A DNA stretch of 64,000 bases, taken from assembly GCA_036417435.1 (NCBI GenBank), contig CM070901.1, forward strand, positions 5,368,001 to 5,432,000, in the 5' to 3' direction. The translations under genes and the position numbers were made by a program. The notes under the pieces are model-generated. The model was not told where the DNA came from. It saw only the letters and a list, made by a program, of their open reading frames with translations, and did no database searches. Below are positions 23,431-36,300 of this stretch, piece after piece (the stretch's first letter is position 1; each line of letters opens with the position of its first letter). The stretch is from Inia geoffrensis (taxonomy: Eukaryota > Chordata > Mammalia > Artiodactyla > Iniidae).

Positions 23431-24659
23431 CTTTTATTTAATAGCTTTATGCAGGTAACAAACGAATGTCATGACATGATTCCAACACTGTTATCTATGT
23501 CTGTCGTCTTAAAATATTATATTAGTTTGAATATAATCATATTCCTAAAGGGAAAAGATTAGCTTATTATTCCTGTTTTATAGGTAAATTGAGGCATTTA
23601 TCTAAAACAAATGTTGAAAATTTAAGATTCTGCCAACTCACGTAGAAGTGAGGATAAAATAATCCCACAAATGCCATAGACAGCACCCCTGTTTCCTGAC
23701 TGACGGGACCATCAAGATGGGCAAATGAGCCGCTCTGAGGCAATTAGACAAAGTCAGCCTACCCCTTCATATATATTAAAAACTCCTGACTTTGAACTGA
23801 GTGGGGCTGCAATTTGACCTGGGAAGAGCAAGGTATTGCTTGTAGTAGAAACTCATTGTCTAGTCACTGAGCACAGACCTGAAGATGATTCAGGTGTTGA
23901 AACATGACTTGTCATTTTCAGTAGCTTTGGGTCACTGTTACCAATACTGAACCAGTGTGATTCCAGAGCCCCAGAAGGCTAATTCCAGTGTCTGTTTGCA
24001 GTCTGATCGGGTCCCAAAGACTGTCTAGCTGTGGGGGCCAGGACAGTTTTAAAGTGCTTGAAATAAATGAGTAGTAGCTAGAAATGGAGAGACCATTTAA
24101 CTACTTAACTTTATTATTTTGTTGGAATGAGGATTAAACCTAGTCAGAGACTGTTGAGATTTGGTTAGAATAAAGACCATATTGACATATTAAAGAATAT
24201 ATTGAAAGTAACTAGAAAGTTTTAGAATTTTTTTTTTTTTTTCTTCCAATGAAGTGTTTGGAGTTTGGAGAACTCTTGTTACTTAGAATATGCCAAAAAC
24301 TATAGTTTTTGTTGACTCTCCCAAATGGTTTGTTTTTCTCTTTCATTTAACAGAATTTTAGTGTAAGCAATTTATTTACTTGGTAAATTATACCACTAGG
24401 ATATAATCAACATAAAATATTATTGGTGTTAATTTCCTCCAAGATGGTTATAACCAATTAGTATTTGCACAAGAAATATTTCTATGAAGTTATACGTGAA
24501 AGGTGATTTCCAGATGATCAAAGTTTTTCTATTGTTGGAACTCAGACTAAAAATTTTTAAATTTTACATAATATTCTATTTTCATGTGAAGGGTATTCCT
24601 CTTAATTGTATGTGATAAGTCCATATCAGGATTCTAAGGCTTCCTGAAGGCTGGAAGGC

Positions 24660-24660
<1 letters not shown>

Positions 24661-24712
<52 letters not shown>
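24661..24712. repeat. (TG)n microsatellite
   Basis: About 26 TG units, the longest in the window; intergenic. Confidence 0.95.
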
Positions 24713-24713
<1 letters not shown>

Positions 24714-24949
24714 TTGGAAGGCATGGTTGAGAGGTAACTCAGCCTTTTTCCTTAGAAGTTGCTGTTTCCTACAGAGAGATTACATTGTATTGAAGAAGGA
24801 ATATAAATACGTCAACTCCAATCTAGTTCTGTGTTAGGTGAGTTTATTACTGGGGAAGTTAGGTGAATTTTATGCACCTTCTTGTCTGTAATTAACCCAG
24901 ATTTCCAGTAGATGTCATTATAAGCATAGAGTGTCATTTTTAATTTAGT

Positions 24950-25102
24950 GGGGTTTTTTGGTTGTTTTGTTTTAGTTTTGTTTTTTTTTGGCCGTGTTGC
25001 AAGGCATGTGGGATCTTAGTTCAGTTCCCAACCAGGGATCGAACCCGTGCCCCCTGCAGTGGAAGTGCAGAGTCTTAACCACTGGACCACCAGGAAAGTA
25101 CC
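24950..25102 (-). mobile_element. Short tRNA-derived SINE
   Basis: Antisense element (ggccgtgttgcaaggcatg to accaccaggaaagta), with the duplication taatttagt at 24941-24949 and 25103-25111. Confidence 0.85.
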
Positions 25103-26816
25103 TAATTTAGTTTTAAATGTATACATATTTAAAGTTACATAGTTATGGTTTTCGCAAAAAAAAATAAATCCATACTTTTACAACCTTGGACAATTTTATC
25201 TATCCCTAATATAGCTTGTTACCCATACCATATTTTGGCTTAATGCTTGAGAGGAAGAAAGTCACATTGTGCAATCTGTTATGCAGAATTGTTGAATTTT
25301 TCTCAATAGATGATTTTTTTTCCAGGGTTATTATCTTTATAACTTCTAATTTTTCATTGTAGCAATGAAAGCCTAGTACATTTAAAAATCTTTGCGGATT
25401 AAGAAAATACTGTCTTTTGGATTACTTTTTGCTAGTAGCTAAGCTTGCTAACAGGCTTGCTTTTAATTTTAATATTGTTCAGCTGCCACTGTTTCTTGGC
25501 ATAAAGAAAGAGTGATAAACTATTGTAGTTCTGCTTTCAACAAAGGAAGAATTCCAATGAAAATACTTTGCTTATAACCTCTTCACAGGAGGTAAGAGTA
25601 ATGCAAATGAATATTTATTTACAATTTACATTTGAGGGCGTGTGTATTTGTGGGTGTGTGTAAAAATTCCCAACCTATGTAAAGGAAGAAGAAAATAGTC
25701 CAAAAACCTGCTTATTTCAATAAATGCTTATGGAGGGCTACATAAAGTAGTGCATCTGCATCTTGCATAAATTATGGACCCTTTTTTTCTCCAACTATAC
25801 AGAAGCCTATTTCAGAAACCAGTCTTAGAGAGTAGAGTTTTATTCTATGAATAATATTCCATTATTACTGCAGATAACTTTTGTATTTGGAATAGCGATG
25901 GTTTATTTTGAATTATCTAAATGAGACCAAAATGAAACTTGATCTAAACTTTGCCCTTGCTTTGCCAAAGCATCATTAATTTTCATACCTGCTCAACATT
26001 GTTGGAGTATTAGAAACAGGCTCTTCCTGCCGTCAGTAATTGTGATTGATCTTTATTGAGGTACATTTGAAGAACAGTCCGGTGACATTTATATTCACCT
26101 TAACAATGTTATTAAAGACATAGGTTACTCAGTGTCTTCCTTCTACTGTCACTGTCTCTCTAGGCTGTCTGGGTTCCATGGCCGCTTTCCTATAAGATCA
26201 TTCAATTCCATGTATGTTTCTATCTGCTCCAAAATAAGTGCTGACCTACTGGACAGGTAGCAGTGATCTGCTTCCCTCACACCCAGTCAGCTTTCAAGTG
26301 AAAATCCTTCCTGATTGGTAGCCTCGCTGTCAGCGTGCAGGTGTTTGCTCTTCAACAGCCTCCGTGAGTGTGTCTGGACCACATTCTTCTATTTGTATAT
26401 CACATAACTTTGTCTTGTATCCTAGACACATTGAATGTTATATTGTGGAGACTCTGGATTCTCTTTTAGTCCTCCAAAAAATAACGTTTTTAACAACGTG
26501 GTCGGCTCAAGCTGAACACTGATTCTGGGGTGGCAGCTCAAATCTTATTTCAATTATTTTTTATTCTTATCTGAGTTACTTTGAATTTGCCCAATACGTA
26601 GATATCCAAGAGTCATTTGGAGATTTATGTATAATTTACACACGAAATTTGGGACCCTCTCTTTGCTCTCACTAGTCTGATCTACCCATCCCGCCTCCTT
26701 TCTCAGTGGATGTGACTGCCCCACACCCGCTTCACTGGTACCTCTGGCTAGAATGCTGTGGGCTTTTTCTTTTAGTCCAAGGTTTAACTCCATTGCAAAC
26801 GTGTTGATTGCAGACC

Positions 26817-26860
26817 TCTCTCAGGCAGTAACCTGTAAAAATGGGTTACTGCCTGAGAGA
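26817..26860. repeat. Perfect 17-bp inverted repeat (hairpin)
   Basis: tctctcaggcagtaacc at 26817-26833 and its exact reverse complement at 26844-26860, with a 10-base spacer. There is no extended complementarity outside the stem. Function unknown. Confidence 0.95.
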
Positions 26861-27426
26861 ACTAGCTCCATTACCTTCTTTCAGCTGAATCCTCCCATCC
26901 ACAATCTGCTATTTTCCATTCTGCTGTGCATCCATGTATTTGGCTTTCTGTTTTGGGTTGGGGGTTAGTTTGGCTTTTGTTCAGAGCTTATAGTTGTTAT
27001 CTCTTAGAATTTTACTTGTGCGTATTCATAGCAGAAGTTGAAGAGGTTGTTTCTCATCTGTTGTATTCTCCTTCAAAAAAAATACAATTTTACTTTTAAA
27101 AAATTAATTGAGGACATTAAGTGTGAAAACTCAGATACAATGCAAGGTTGTGAATGATGTCATCTTCTCCACAGAGAGTTTATTGTGCTCCCAGCTGACA
27201 ACTAGGCTAGAAACACCAGCTACCTCACATCACCTTTATCCAATTTAGGTTGAGACAGTTTCGAGATGGATTTCGGTCCCTAAGCAGGCTAGTCTATGTC
27301 TACTTCTCACCTACTCTTATTTTTCAAGGCCCTAGAGTTTCCTGTTCTCTTACAGACTCTGAAAACCACTGTTCGGTTTTCTAAACCCCAGGGTCTGTTG
27401 ATAGCTCTGCTCATCTTCTTACTCTT

Positions 27427-27800
27427 CTTTTCTTTTTTTTTTTTTTTTTACATCTTTATTGGCGTATAATTGCTTTACAGTGGTGTGTCAGTTTCTGCTT
27501 TATAACAAAGTGAATCAGTTATACATTCAGTTATACATATGTTCCCATATCCCCTCCCTCTTGTGTCTCCCTCCCACCCTCCCTATCCCACCCCTCTAGG
27601 TGGTCACAAAGCCCCGAGCTGATCTCCCTGTGCTATGCGGCTGCTTCCCACTAGCTATCTATTTTACGTTTGGTAGTGTATATATGTCCATGCCACTCTC
27701 TCACTTCGTCCCAGCTTACCCTTCCCCCTCCCTCTGTTCTCAAGTCCATTCTCTACGTCTGCGTCTTTACTCCTGTCCTGCCCCTAGGTTTCTCAGAACC
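27427..27800 (-). mobile_element. 5'-truncated L1 3' end
   Basis: T-run, then the same antisense L1 3' end as at 14622-14922 and 54900-55300 (ctccctgtgctatgcgg shared). No clear target duplication seen. Confidence 0.85.
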
Positions 27801-27929
27801 ATTTTTTTTCTTTTTTTAAAAAAAAAAAACCACTGTAAGCATCTCATTTCAGTCACTGACTTCCGGCATCTTTAATTTGGCGGACAAAGGCCTTCCTCTA
27901 CTCTCTCCTTCCCTCTTTTCCACTCAATC

Positions 27930-28450
27930 CAGTATGCATTTTTATTAGCTTCTTGGAAACACCACGCTCTTTGCGGTTTTCCACGTGTTCTTTCCTCTAC
28001 CTGAAATGCTTTCTTTTCTCCCTTCAAATCTCAGCCTCCGTATTAACCTCCTCAGAGGAGCCTTTCTTGGGCATCCAGGGCTAGGTTGTCCCTCCTGGTC
28101 CTTGCTGCCTAAGACAGGATCTTTCCTGACACACCGCATCTTGTAATGATTTGTTTAATATCTTTTTTATCTACCTGGAGCACAAGCTCCTAACAGCAGA
28201 AACAACGTGTCCTATTCAGTGCTTTACCTCCAGTCTGGAGCCTCAGGCCTGGCACATAGTGTGTGCTCAGTATTTGATTCTGTGTGCGCCATTCCTTCTA
28301 CTTGGAATGTCTTCCCTAGTCTTGTAAACTTAACTTTTTCCAGGAATCTTCCTACAGCCCAGTTAATACCAAAAAAGTTAATTACTGCTTCCTCAGTGCC
28401 ATTCCTTTTACATGCTCCATCGCTGTACTTTTCACACTTTTTTTTATTGC
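27930..28450 (+). mobile_element. L2-like ancient LINE 3' end(s)
   Basis: Wording typical of L2 ends, such as cctggcacatagtgtgtgc and gagcacaagctcctaacag. Two adjacent, diverged copies are possible. Confidence 0.5.
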
Positions 28451-30159
28451 TTTAGCATTTGGAGTTTACATATGGCTGCTAATGAGCCACGATGTGAGTC
28501 ACAGATTTTTTTAGGCACCCCCCCCCCATATAAAAATCAGTAGATTTCACAATTAACAAATCAGAAGATATGGCAATACTGGATACAATATTCCCACATG
28601 ACAATTATCCTCCTTGAGCAAAACTTCTGTTTCTTGGGATAAAGCAGGTACTCAATATCATTGGATTCAGTTATACATATACAAGAATGCCAATATCAAT
28701 GGATTCATTGATGAATTAATGGAAAAAGATTAATACCTTTTTACAACTTACAAAACTTTACGTGCCATTGCTAAATTACTTTTAAAATGCAGAAACCCAC
28801 ATTTAAAAACTAAAATCAGGAAGCTAGCAAGCTACCCAGGTTAAAGAGAGCATGCCGTGAGCAGCTCCCCAGAAATACCACTAGAACTGCTTCACCCATG
28901 CATGTGTTGTGCCTGCCCCCAGGCATCAGAGTTTATGACCAATAATACAAGTTTAACTCTTTTCCTAAACTAAGTAGTTCCTTACTGTGAGTTCCTTGAA
29001 ATAATGAGCTGAATTTTATTCATCTCTGAATCCTGCGTTACCTAACGTGTTTCCTGGGACACCACACCTGTGATCAGTATCATTTCTTAATGGATTGGTC
29101 GAATTAATCGGAAAGGATTAATACTTTCCTATTGATATTTCAGTCACATTTCAATTTTATGAGATCCATTGTGAAAAACTACTCTTGGAGATTAATTGAA
29201 ATAAGGCATATGAACTCAAGGAAGGACAGTTCTACAACATACATGCTTGAACATTAAATGAATTCATGTTTAATCCACAGAGCTAAGTCCAGGTGTGGCT
29301 TCATTTCCAGAGAAGCTCTCATAGCCCAGGAGCAGGAATTGTACGTTGGTTGGGGTTTGAAGAATGCCATCATACTGGGAAAATAAGGTCTTGAGTTAGA
29401 AGAACTGAAGACCTTCTAGGGAGGAAAAATGTGCTGTTCTGGGAACAACCACCAGTCCTAACAAGGGTACTAGAACCAGGTAGTGCTTACGAATGAGCCG
29501 TAACAACAACTGGGTGAGTAACTCTCTTTCACACTGAAAAGTGGCAACGCAGTATTTCAGGCCTCTGACAGGTCCTCGTATTACTGACACACCATTTTTC
29601 AGTGCCTGCAGGTCTCTCTGACTTCAGGTTTTATTTATTTTTCAGAATCTGCACGATTCCATTAATTACCCGATCCAAGAAAAGAATTGACGGTGTGTAA
29701 CATAAAACTAGTAAGGGTTGTTCTTTTTCATAGCTGTGTTCTTTGGGCAACATTTCAACATGTGGAAGGTTCACTAATTCACAAACCATTTGATGATTAA
29801 CAAATGGTAGCTAATAGTACAGTTAATTTTAAAAGTTCTTTACACTTAGAAAGTCTGAAGGGCAGTCTCGGCTCATTTAATAAAGTAAACCCTCTAACAT
29901 GATGGATAGTTTCTCAGCTCTAGTGTGGCTGGTTCTTTTGTGCTGACATAAATATTGAACTCAAAGTAACAGAAAACCCTGATATTGACAAAGACGATAA
30001 AGACAAGTGTGAATTTTTGTACATATATTGAAGACAATATAGTCCAGTGAACTGGCATTAGGAACCAGAAATATTTTGATGTGCAGATTGATGTTTTAAT
30101 AGATGAAAGACACTCAGCAAAGACGAGGTCACATGTCAGGTCATCCAAACCAGAAGTGA

Positions 30160-30344
30160 AACAATAGCATGTGTAGCTTTTATTTATAAATAAAGAAAAT
30201 GTTCAGCGTAAACAGTTCAGATTCAAATCTTCATGCAAGTAAAAACTCAGAGGTTTTTAATTCAGCATTTTGCTTCTAGCAATTATGTTTTATAAAGGAT
30301 TTTATGATGTGTCAAAATGTTATTCTTCTTTTTGCCATTCGTTT
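30160..30344 (-). terminator. F13B: F13B 3' UTR with AATAAA poly(A) signal
   Basis: On the minus strand AATAAA lies at 30184-30179, about 160 bp after the stop, giving a short 3' UTR. A second A/T-rich AATAAA-like motif overlaps the neighbourhood. The exact cleavage site is inferred. Confidence 0.65.
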
Positions 30345-30378
30345 TCATGTCCTTAAGCGTTCTTGATAAGACAACATC
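30345..30378 (-). CDS. F13B: F13B last coding exon (12), 34 coding bases
   Basis: After a long pyrimidine tract and ttgtcaag the exon adds G to the split AG| codon and reads [11 protein letters not shown] then TGA (30347-30345). This corresponds to the human tail STLSYQEPLRT. Far too short for an ORF search; phase, acceptor and C-terminal homology all agree. Confidence 0.9.
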
Positions 30379-33300
30379 CTTGACAAGAAAAAAAAAGAGA
30401 GAGAAGGTGGGCCTTGAAATAAGCATGATTTCTGGTCAAGTATTTATTACACTCTTAGCCCTTCAATATTTCATACAACTGGTCCTTGTTTTAATGAGGT
30501 ACTGATAAAAGCAAGTAACCATCCCTGGTAAATTATACCACCAATTTCTTTTCAGAAACCCGATGTCATTAACTACACTAACACCATTTTCTACAATTTT
30601 TTTTCTAGGTTACTTATTCCTTTTTCTCTTAGAAATAGGAAATGCAAGATATAATAAATTTAAATAGCACACACATTTTTCTACTCTGATTTTCACTGCA
30701 ATTAAAAATAAAAAAGTTTTCCACTTGTGTGTGTCTTATGAATTTTTTTTCTAGAATGTTCCAAGTATCTAAAAAACTGTCCTTATGTAGTTCATACAGC
30801 TCATTCTTTATAACCATTAGAAGAGTACCACATGCACTTTTAAGTCATTTAAAAATGTTCTTAGTTGAACCTAGAGTATAATTCCCATTTTATAATGTAT
30901 CTTCAAAGGGGGCAAAATTCTGACCCAATAAAATGAATTACATTATTTTATTGCATTCTTTTAACGTTCCTCTAAGAGAAGAACAGGATTGTTTTCCATT
31001 GATCGAGTAGTAGAAAATATATTTTAAAAATTGCTATATGAGAAAACACTTCAGAAATAACTTCCAAATTCTTACATAGAACCGTGTTCCTGAAAACAAA
31101 TACCATAATTTTAATCTTTGTTATTGACATGCTCTTCCCTCAGTATCAAGTTTGTACAACTGTGTTTCCCATCATTATTACGAACCTCTAATGAGAAATG
31201 GGAGAAAATGTGATTTTCTCTTCTCTCAGAACATGTAGGTTAATTTTTCCACATTTAAATATTGCTCAAATTGATTTGTTTACCCGATTGCCAAAGAGTC
31301 ACAAATATCAAATAGCAAACAGTGCTTTGACTTTAGACCACTCAGAAAGCTTGTTGAATTGGTTAATACGTCTAGGAGTTGGCTTGGTTTAAAAAAATAA
31401 AGGCAACGTGATTTTTTCCCCTTTATAGTGACCATAAAGTAGGGCTGTCGTAGAACCTAATGTTTCTGAAATTTATAACATAATGAATCTCATGAATAAC
31501 AACCTGAACAGAAAAAAAAAAAATAGTTGCAGGTACAAGCCTCTCCTTACCTTTGTCTTTGAATACATCTTGGATATTTTAACTGCCCTCTGTCACATTG
31601 CACCCTCAATTCCGATCCGATAATAGGAAACTCAATGTAAGTATCTCTCTTACAAAGAAACTCAATATACTCGCCGTGCAAAATATATGGCCTATTGTCA
31701 AAACTCCATTTCAGGAGCAAATTATTACTTTCCATTGTATCAAAAGATAACGTGCAAGGCTCTGAAAAAAAAATAAAAAACAAAGAAAACTATCTTGATA
31801 CCTCTCAGTATTAACAGGAACCATTGTGTTGCTTTCTCATAATAACCTTAAAGTTCCCAGGCATTAGAGCAGCAAGTAAGTTAGAATTCATATTCAAGTC
31901 AGAAAATATGTTCAAAGCTCACAGAAAACAGCCTGCCATTTATCTCTGTTGCCCTGAATTTGGAAAAAGGGTATGTCCTGCCAGTTACTGAGCTTTATGC
32001 CATTAAGATTGGCAAAGACAGAAGGCAAAAAAAGGTGTTTTTTAAAAAACATTGACAGTTATTATTGAAATAGTGTTCTTTTTCCTTTTTCTTCTTCAGA
32101 AAGTGCAAATAAAACACCCATGAGACAAACCATTGATGGTTGGATAGATAATATTTTATGGAACTGTAGAAACAAGCTAGAGTCTCGACACTGACTCAGA
32201 ATTTATGACCTGATGTATAAAGTAGATCCAAAGTAATTAACAGTTTCTTCTCTTTTAAATTTCAGTTATTAAGGATTATTAAGATTGAACTGAGATGCTT
32301 TAAATTTTAAGCATTGACAGTATTATTGTGTCCTTCTCCTTATGCATTGAAACAAAACAAAATGAAAACTTAAGATAAGAACTAGGATACCCAACAAACT
32401 TCTCTGGTTTCTTTTCCTTGATAAAAACATTGGTATTTTTAAAATACCAAATGTCAAATCATGTCAGAAAATGGGGCTGCTTCTGTTCATATGTGCCTCC
32501 TGGATGACTGAGCACCAAGCCATTGCTTCTGAGATAAACAACAAGGTCCAGAGTTGCCAACAGAGCAAATGAATCGTACAACTGACACGCTAAAATACTT
32601 CTTTATTCAGTCGTTCTCAAGTGAAGGCCTGTGTGTCAGATGTCATCCTAGAAACGCTATAGATAGAAAGAAAATGACAGGAATGATTAGAAAGAGTCTA
32701 ACAGGATCTTTATAGTCACTGAAAAATAGTTTTGAAAATGAGGTCAAATGGTACTGTTGTTTAGAATGTTCTACAAAACATGCAATTTAAATTAAAACGA
32801 GTTCAAAATTGTTTCACGGAACTTCTGCTCTCAACCATGACAGAGCAACCTGTATCAGACCAGCACTTCTACTAAGAACTAGAAACTCTGAAAACAGACC
32901 CAAAGCAAATATTTCAAGGGATCAGAGGATTTTCAAGGCAGGCAGTACTCCAGAGGCTAAGGGTCTGGTAAAAGCCCATTCAGATGAGTTCCACACTCTG
33001 TGCCATTTTTCTCTTGGGGCTTTGTTGATTTTCAGCGCAAGCTGAGAGACTAGATACGGATGGGCCAGCAACAAACACAGAGCCAGAAGAGCTGCTGGAA
33101 ATCCCACGGGGTTGAGGATAGAAAAGTGGGTCAGCCAAGACAGCCAGGACTTGACGTGTCAGAGCCCAGAGAAATGGGAGGTACGATGAAATGAGCTTGA
33201 TACTCTGCCCTGGCTTTGCCAGGGGGGCATCTGCCTATTCTTGATTGTGCAGAGAGAGAATGAGGAGCTCAGCTTGAAGTGAATGGAAAGCTACAGTGAG

Positions 33301-36300
33301 CAGTGGCCATCTCCCAGGAATATCAGAGCCAGGCAGGAAGGGGGACCTTGGTATATACACCAAACTCTAGTGAAGAACCCTGCAGGGTACGTTCTATGAG
33401 CAGGAGCGAGCAAAGTTCTGAAAATAAGCCTAGAGAAAGCTTGGTCTCTCACTGAATAGAGAATAAATTTCCCTACACCATCAGCCAGAAGGTGGGATGA
33501 GTATTGTCTGGAACAAGATGGCATCATTGTCTCAAGATCCTAAAATTTTATCCACACATAATATTTGATATTCAATCAATCATTAACAGAAATAGCAAGA
33601 AATGTGGCTAGAAAATAGAGCTTACAGATGATCCATCCAGATATTGGAATTTGCAGACAAGGAGTTAAAAATAAATAATTGCGACTAATATGGTCAAGAA
33701 ATAGATGTTAAGATGAAGTCTTTCATCAGACAACTCAAATCTACAAAAAAATATGAGATGGATAGTCTGGAAATGCAAAGATAATAGTTGAAATTGAGAA
33801 CTCAGTATACAAGTTTAAAGCAGATCGTACACATCTAAAGAGAGGATTCATGAACTGGAAAATATATCAGCAGAGAATTACCAAACTGAAACAATGAGAA
33901 GATAAAAGGAAAGAAAATATTGATTTTAAGAGACAGGGGACACTGGAAGAAGATGTAACATGTGTTTTATGGAATCACAGAAAGTGAAAAGAGAAAATGT
34001 TAAAAATATTTGAAAAGACATTAACCAAACATTTCCAAAACCTATGAAAGATATCAAGTCACAGATTCAAGAAGCCCTACCAACTAGGAGAATAAAATGC
34101 ACAAAGAAACCAACACCTAGGTCCAACCAAAATAACCTACTGAGAAGGCAAAGAGAATCTCAAAAGCAGCAGAGTAAAAGACACTTACTTTCAAAAAAGT
34201 ACTATTAAAATGGTCTTTGACTATTTAACAAAAAGTACAAAAACAGAAAAGGATGAAATGACATCCTTAAAGCATTGAAAGAAAATAATGGACAAGCTAG
34301 AATTCTGTATCAGGCAAAAATATTCCTCAAAGGAGAAAAAAAAGAGATTTGCAGGCAAACACAAACTGAGAAAATAATAAAGAACTAATTTTTTCAGGCA
34401 TACAAAAAATGAGAAACAGAGAAAAACAAGAAAAGATGAGGTAGATAGCCTCATCCACCAGAGGGCAGAGAGCAGAAGCAAGAAGAACTACAATCCTGCA
34501 GTCTGTGGAACAAAAACCACATTCACAGAAAGACAGACAAGATGAAACGGGAGAGGGCTATGTACCAGATGAAGGAGCAAGATAAAACCCCAGAAAAACA
34601 ACTAAATGAAGTGGAGATAGAAACCTTCCAGAAAAAGAATTCAGAATAATGATAGTGAAGATGATCCAGGACCTCGGAAAAAGAATGGAGGCAAAGATCT
34701 AGAAGATGAAAGAAGTGTTTAACAAAGACCTAGAAGAATTAAAGAACAAACAAACAGAGATGAACAATACAATAACTGAAATGAAAAATACACTAGAAGG
34801 AATCAATAGCAGAATAACTGAGGCAGAAGAACGGGTAAGTGACCTGGAAGACAGAATGGTGGAATTCACTGCTGCAGGACAGAATAAAGAAAAAAGAATG
34901 AAAAGAAATGAAGACAGCCTAGGAGACCTCTGGGACAACGTTAAATGCAACAACATTCACATTACAGGGGTCCCAGAAGGAGAGGAGAAAGAGAAAGGAC
35001 CCGAGAAAATATTTGAAGAGATTATAGTTGAAAACTTCCCTAACATGGAAAAGGAAATAGCCACCCAAATCCAGGAAGCTCAGAGAGTCGCATACAGGAT
35101 AAACCCAAGGAGAAACATGCCGAGACACATAGTAATCAAATTGGCAAAAATTTTAAAAAAAGAAAAATTATTGAAAGCAGCAAGGGAAAAATGACAAATA
35201 ACCTACGAGGGAACTCCCATAAGGTTAACGGCTGATCACTCAGCAGAAACTCTACAAGTCAGAAGGGAGTGGCATGATATACTTAAAGTGATGAAAGGGA
35301 AGAACCTACAACGAAGATAACTCTACCCGGCAAGGATCTCATTCAGATTCGATGGAGAAATCAAAACCTTTACAGACAAGCAAAAGCTAAGAGAACTCAG
35401 CACCACCAGACCAGCTCTACAACAAATGCTAAAGGAACTTCCCTAAGTGGGAAACACAAGAGAAGAAAAGAACCTACAAAAACAAACCCAAAACAATTAA
35501 GAAAATGGTCATAGAAACATACATATCAATAATTACCTTAAACGTGTGTGGATTAAATGCTCCAACCAAAAGACACAGGCTTGCTGAATGGATACGAGTA
35601 CAAGACTCATCTATATGCTGTCTACAAGAGACCCACTTCAGACCTAGGGACACTTTCAGACTAAAAGTGAGGGGATGGAAAAATATATTCCATGCAAATG
35701 GAAATCAAAAGAAAGCTGGAGTAGCAATACTCATATCAGACAAAATAGACTTTAAAATAAAGAATGTTACAAGAGACAAGGAAGGACACTACATAATGAT
35801 CAAGGGATCAATCCAAGAAGAAGATATAACAATTATAAATATATATGCACCCAACATAGGAGCACCTCAATACATAAGGCAATGGCTAACAGCTATAAAA
35901 GAGGAAATCAACAGTAACACAATAATAGTGGGGACTTTAACGCCTCACTTACACCAATGGAAAGATCATCCAAACAGAAAATTAACAAGGAAACACAAGC
36001 TTTAAATGACACAATAGACCAGGCAGATTTAATTGATATTTAGAGGACATTCCACCCAAAAACAGCCGATTACACTTTCTTCTCAAGTGCGCACGGAACA
36101 TTCTCCAGGATAGATCACATCTTGGGTCACAAATCAAGCCTCAGTAAATTTAAGAAAATTAAAATCATATCAAGCATCTTTTCTGACCACAACACTATGA
36201 AATTAGAAATCAATTACAGGGAAAAAAGCATAAAAAACACAAACACATGGAGGCTAAGCAATATGTTACTAAATAACCAAGAGATCACTGAAGAAATCAA

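Larger units (their letters stand above)
23431..30159. other. Intergenic gap between ASPM and F13B 3' ends
   Basis: About 6.7 kb. It contains a (TG)n tract (24661-24712), a SINE (24950-25102), a perfect hairpin (26817-26860), an L1 3' end (27427-27800) and L2-like relics (about 27930-28450). No coding exon of a third gene is seen on either strand. Confidence 0.6.

Noticed and set aside
26817..26860. Hairpin as a microRNA precursor
   Set aside because: The stem is only 17 bp, below a normal precursor stem, and flanks do not pair. Kept only as a structural finding.
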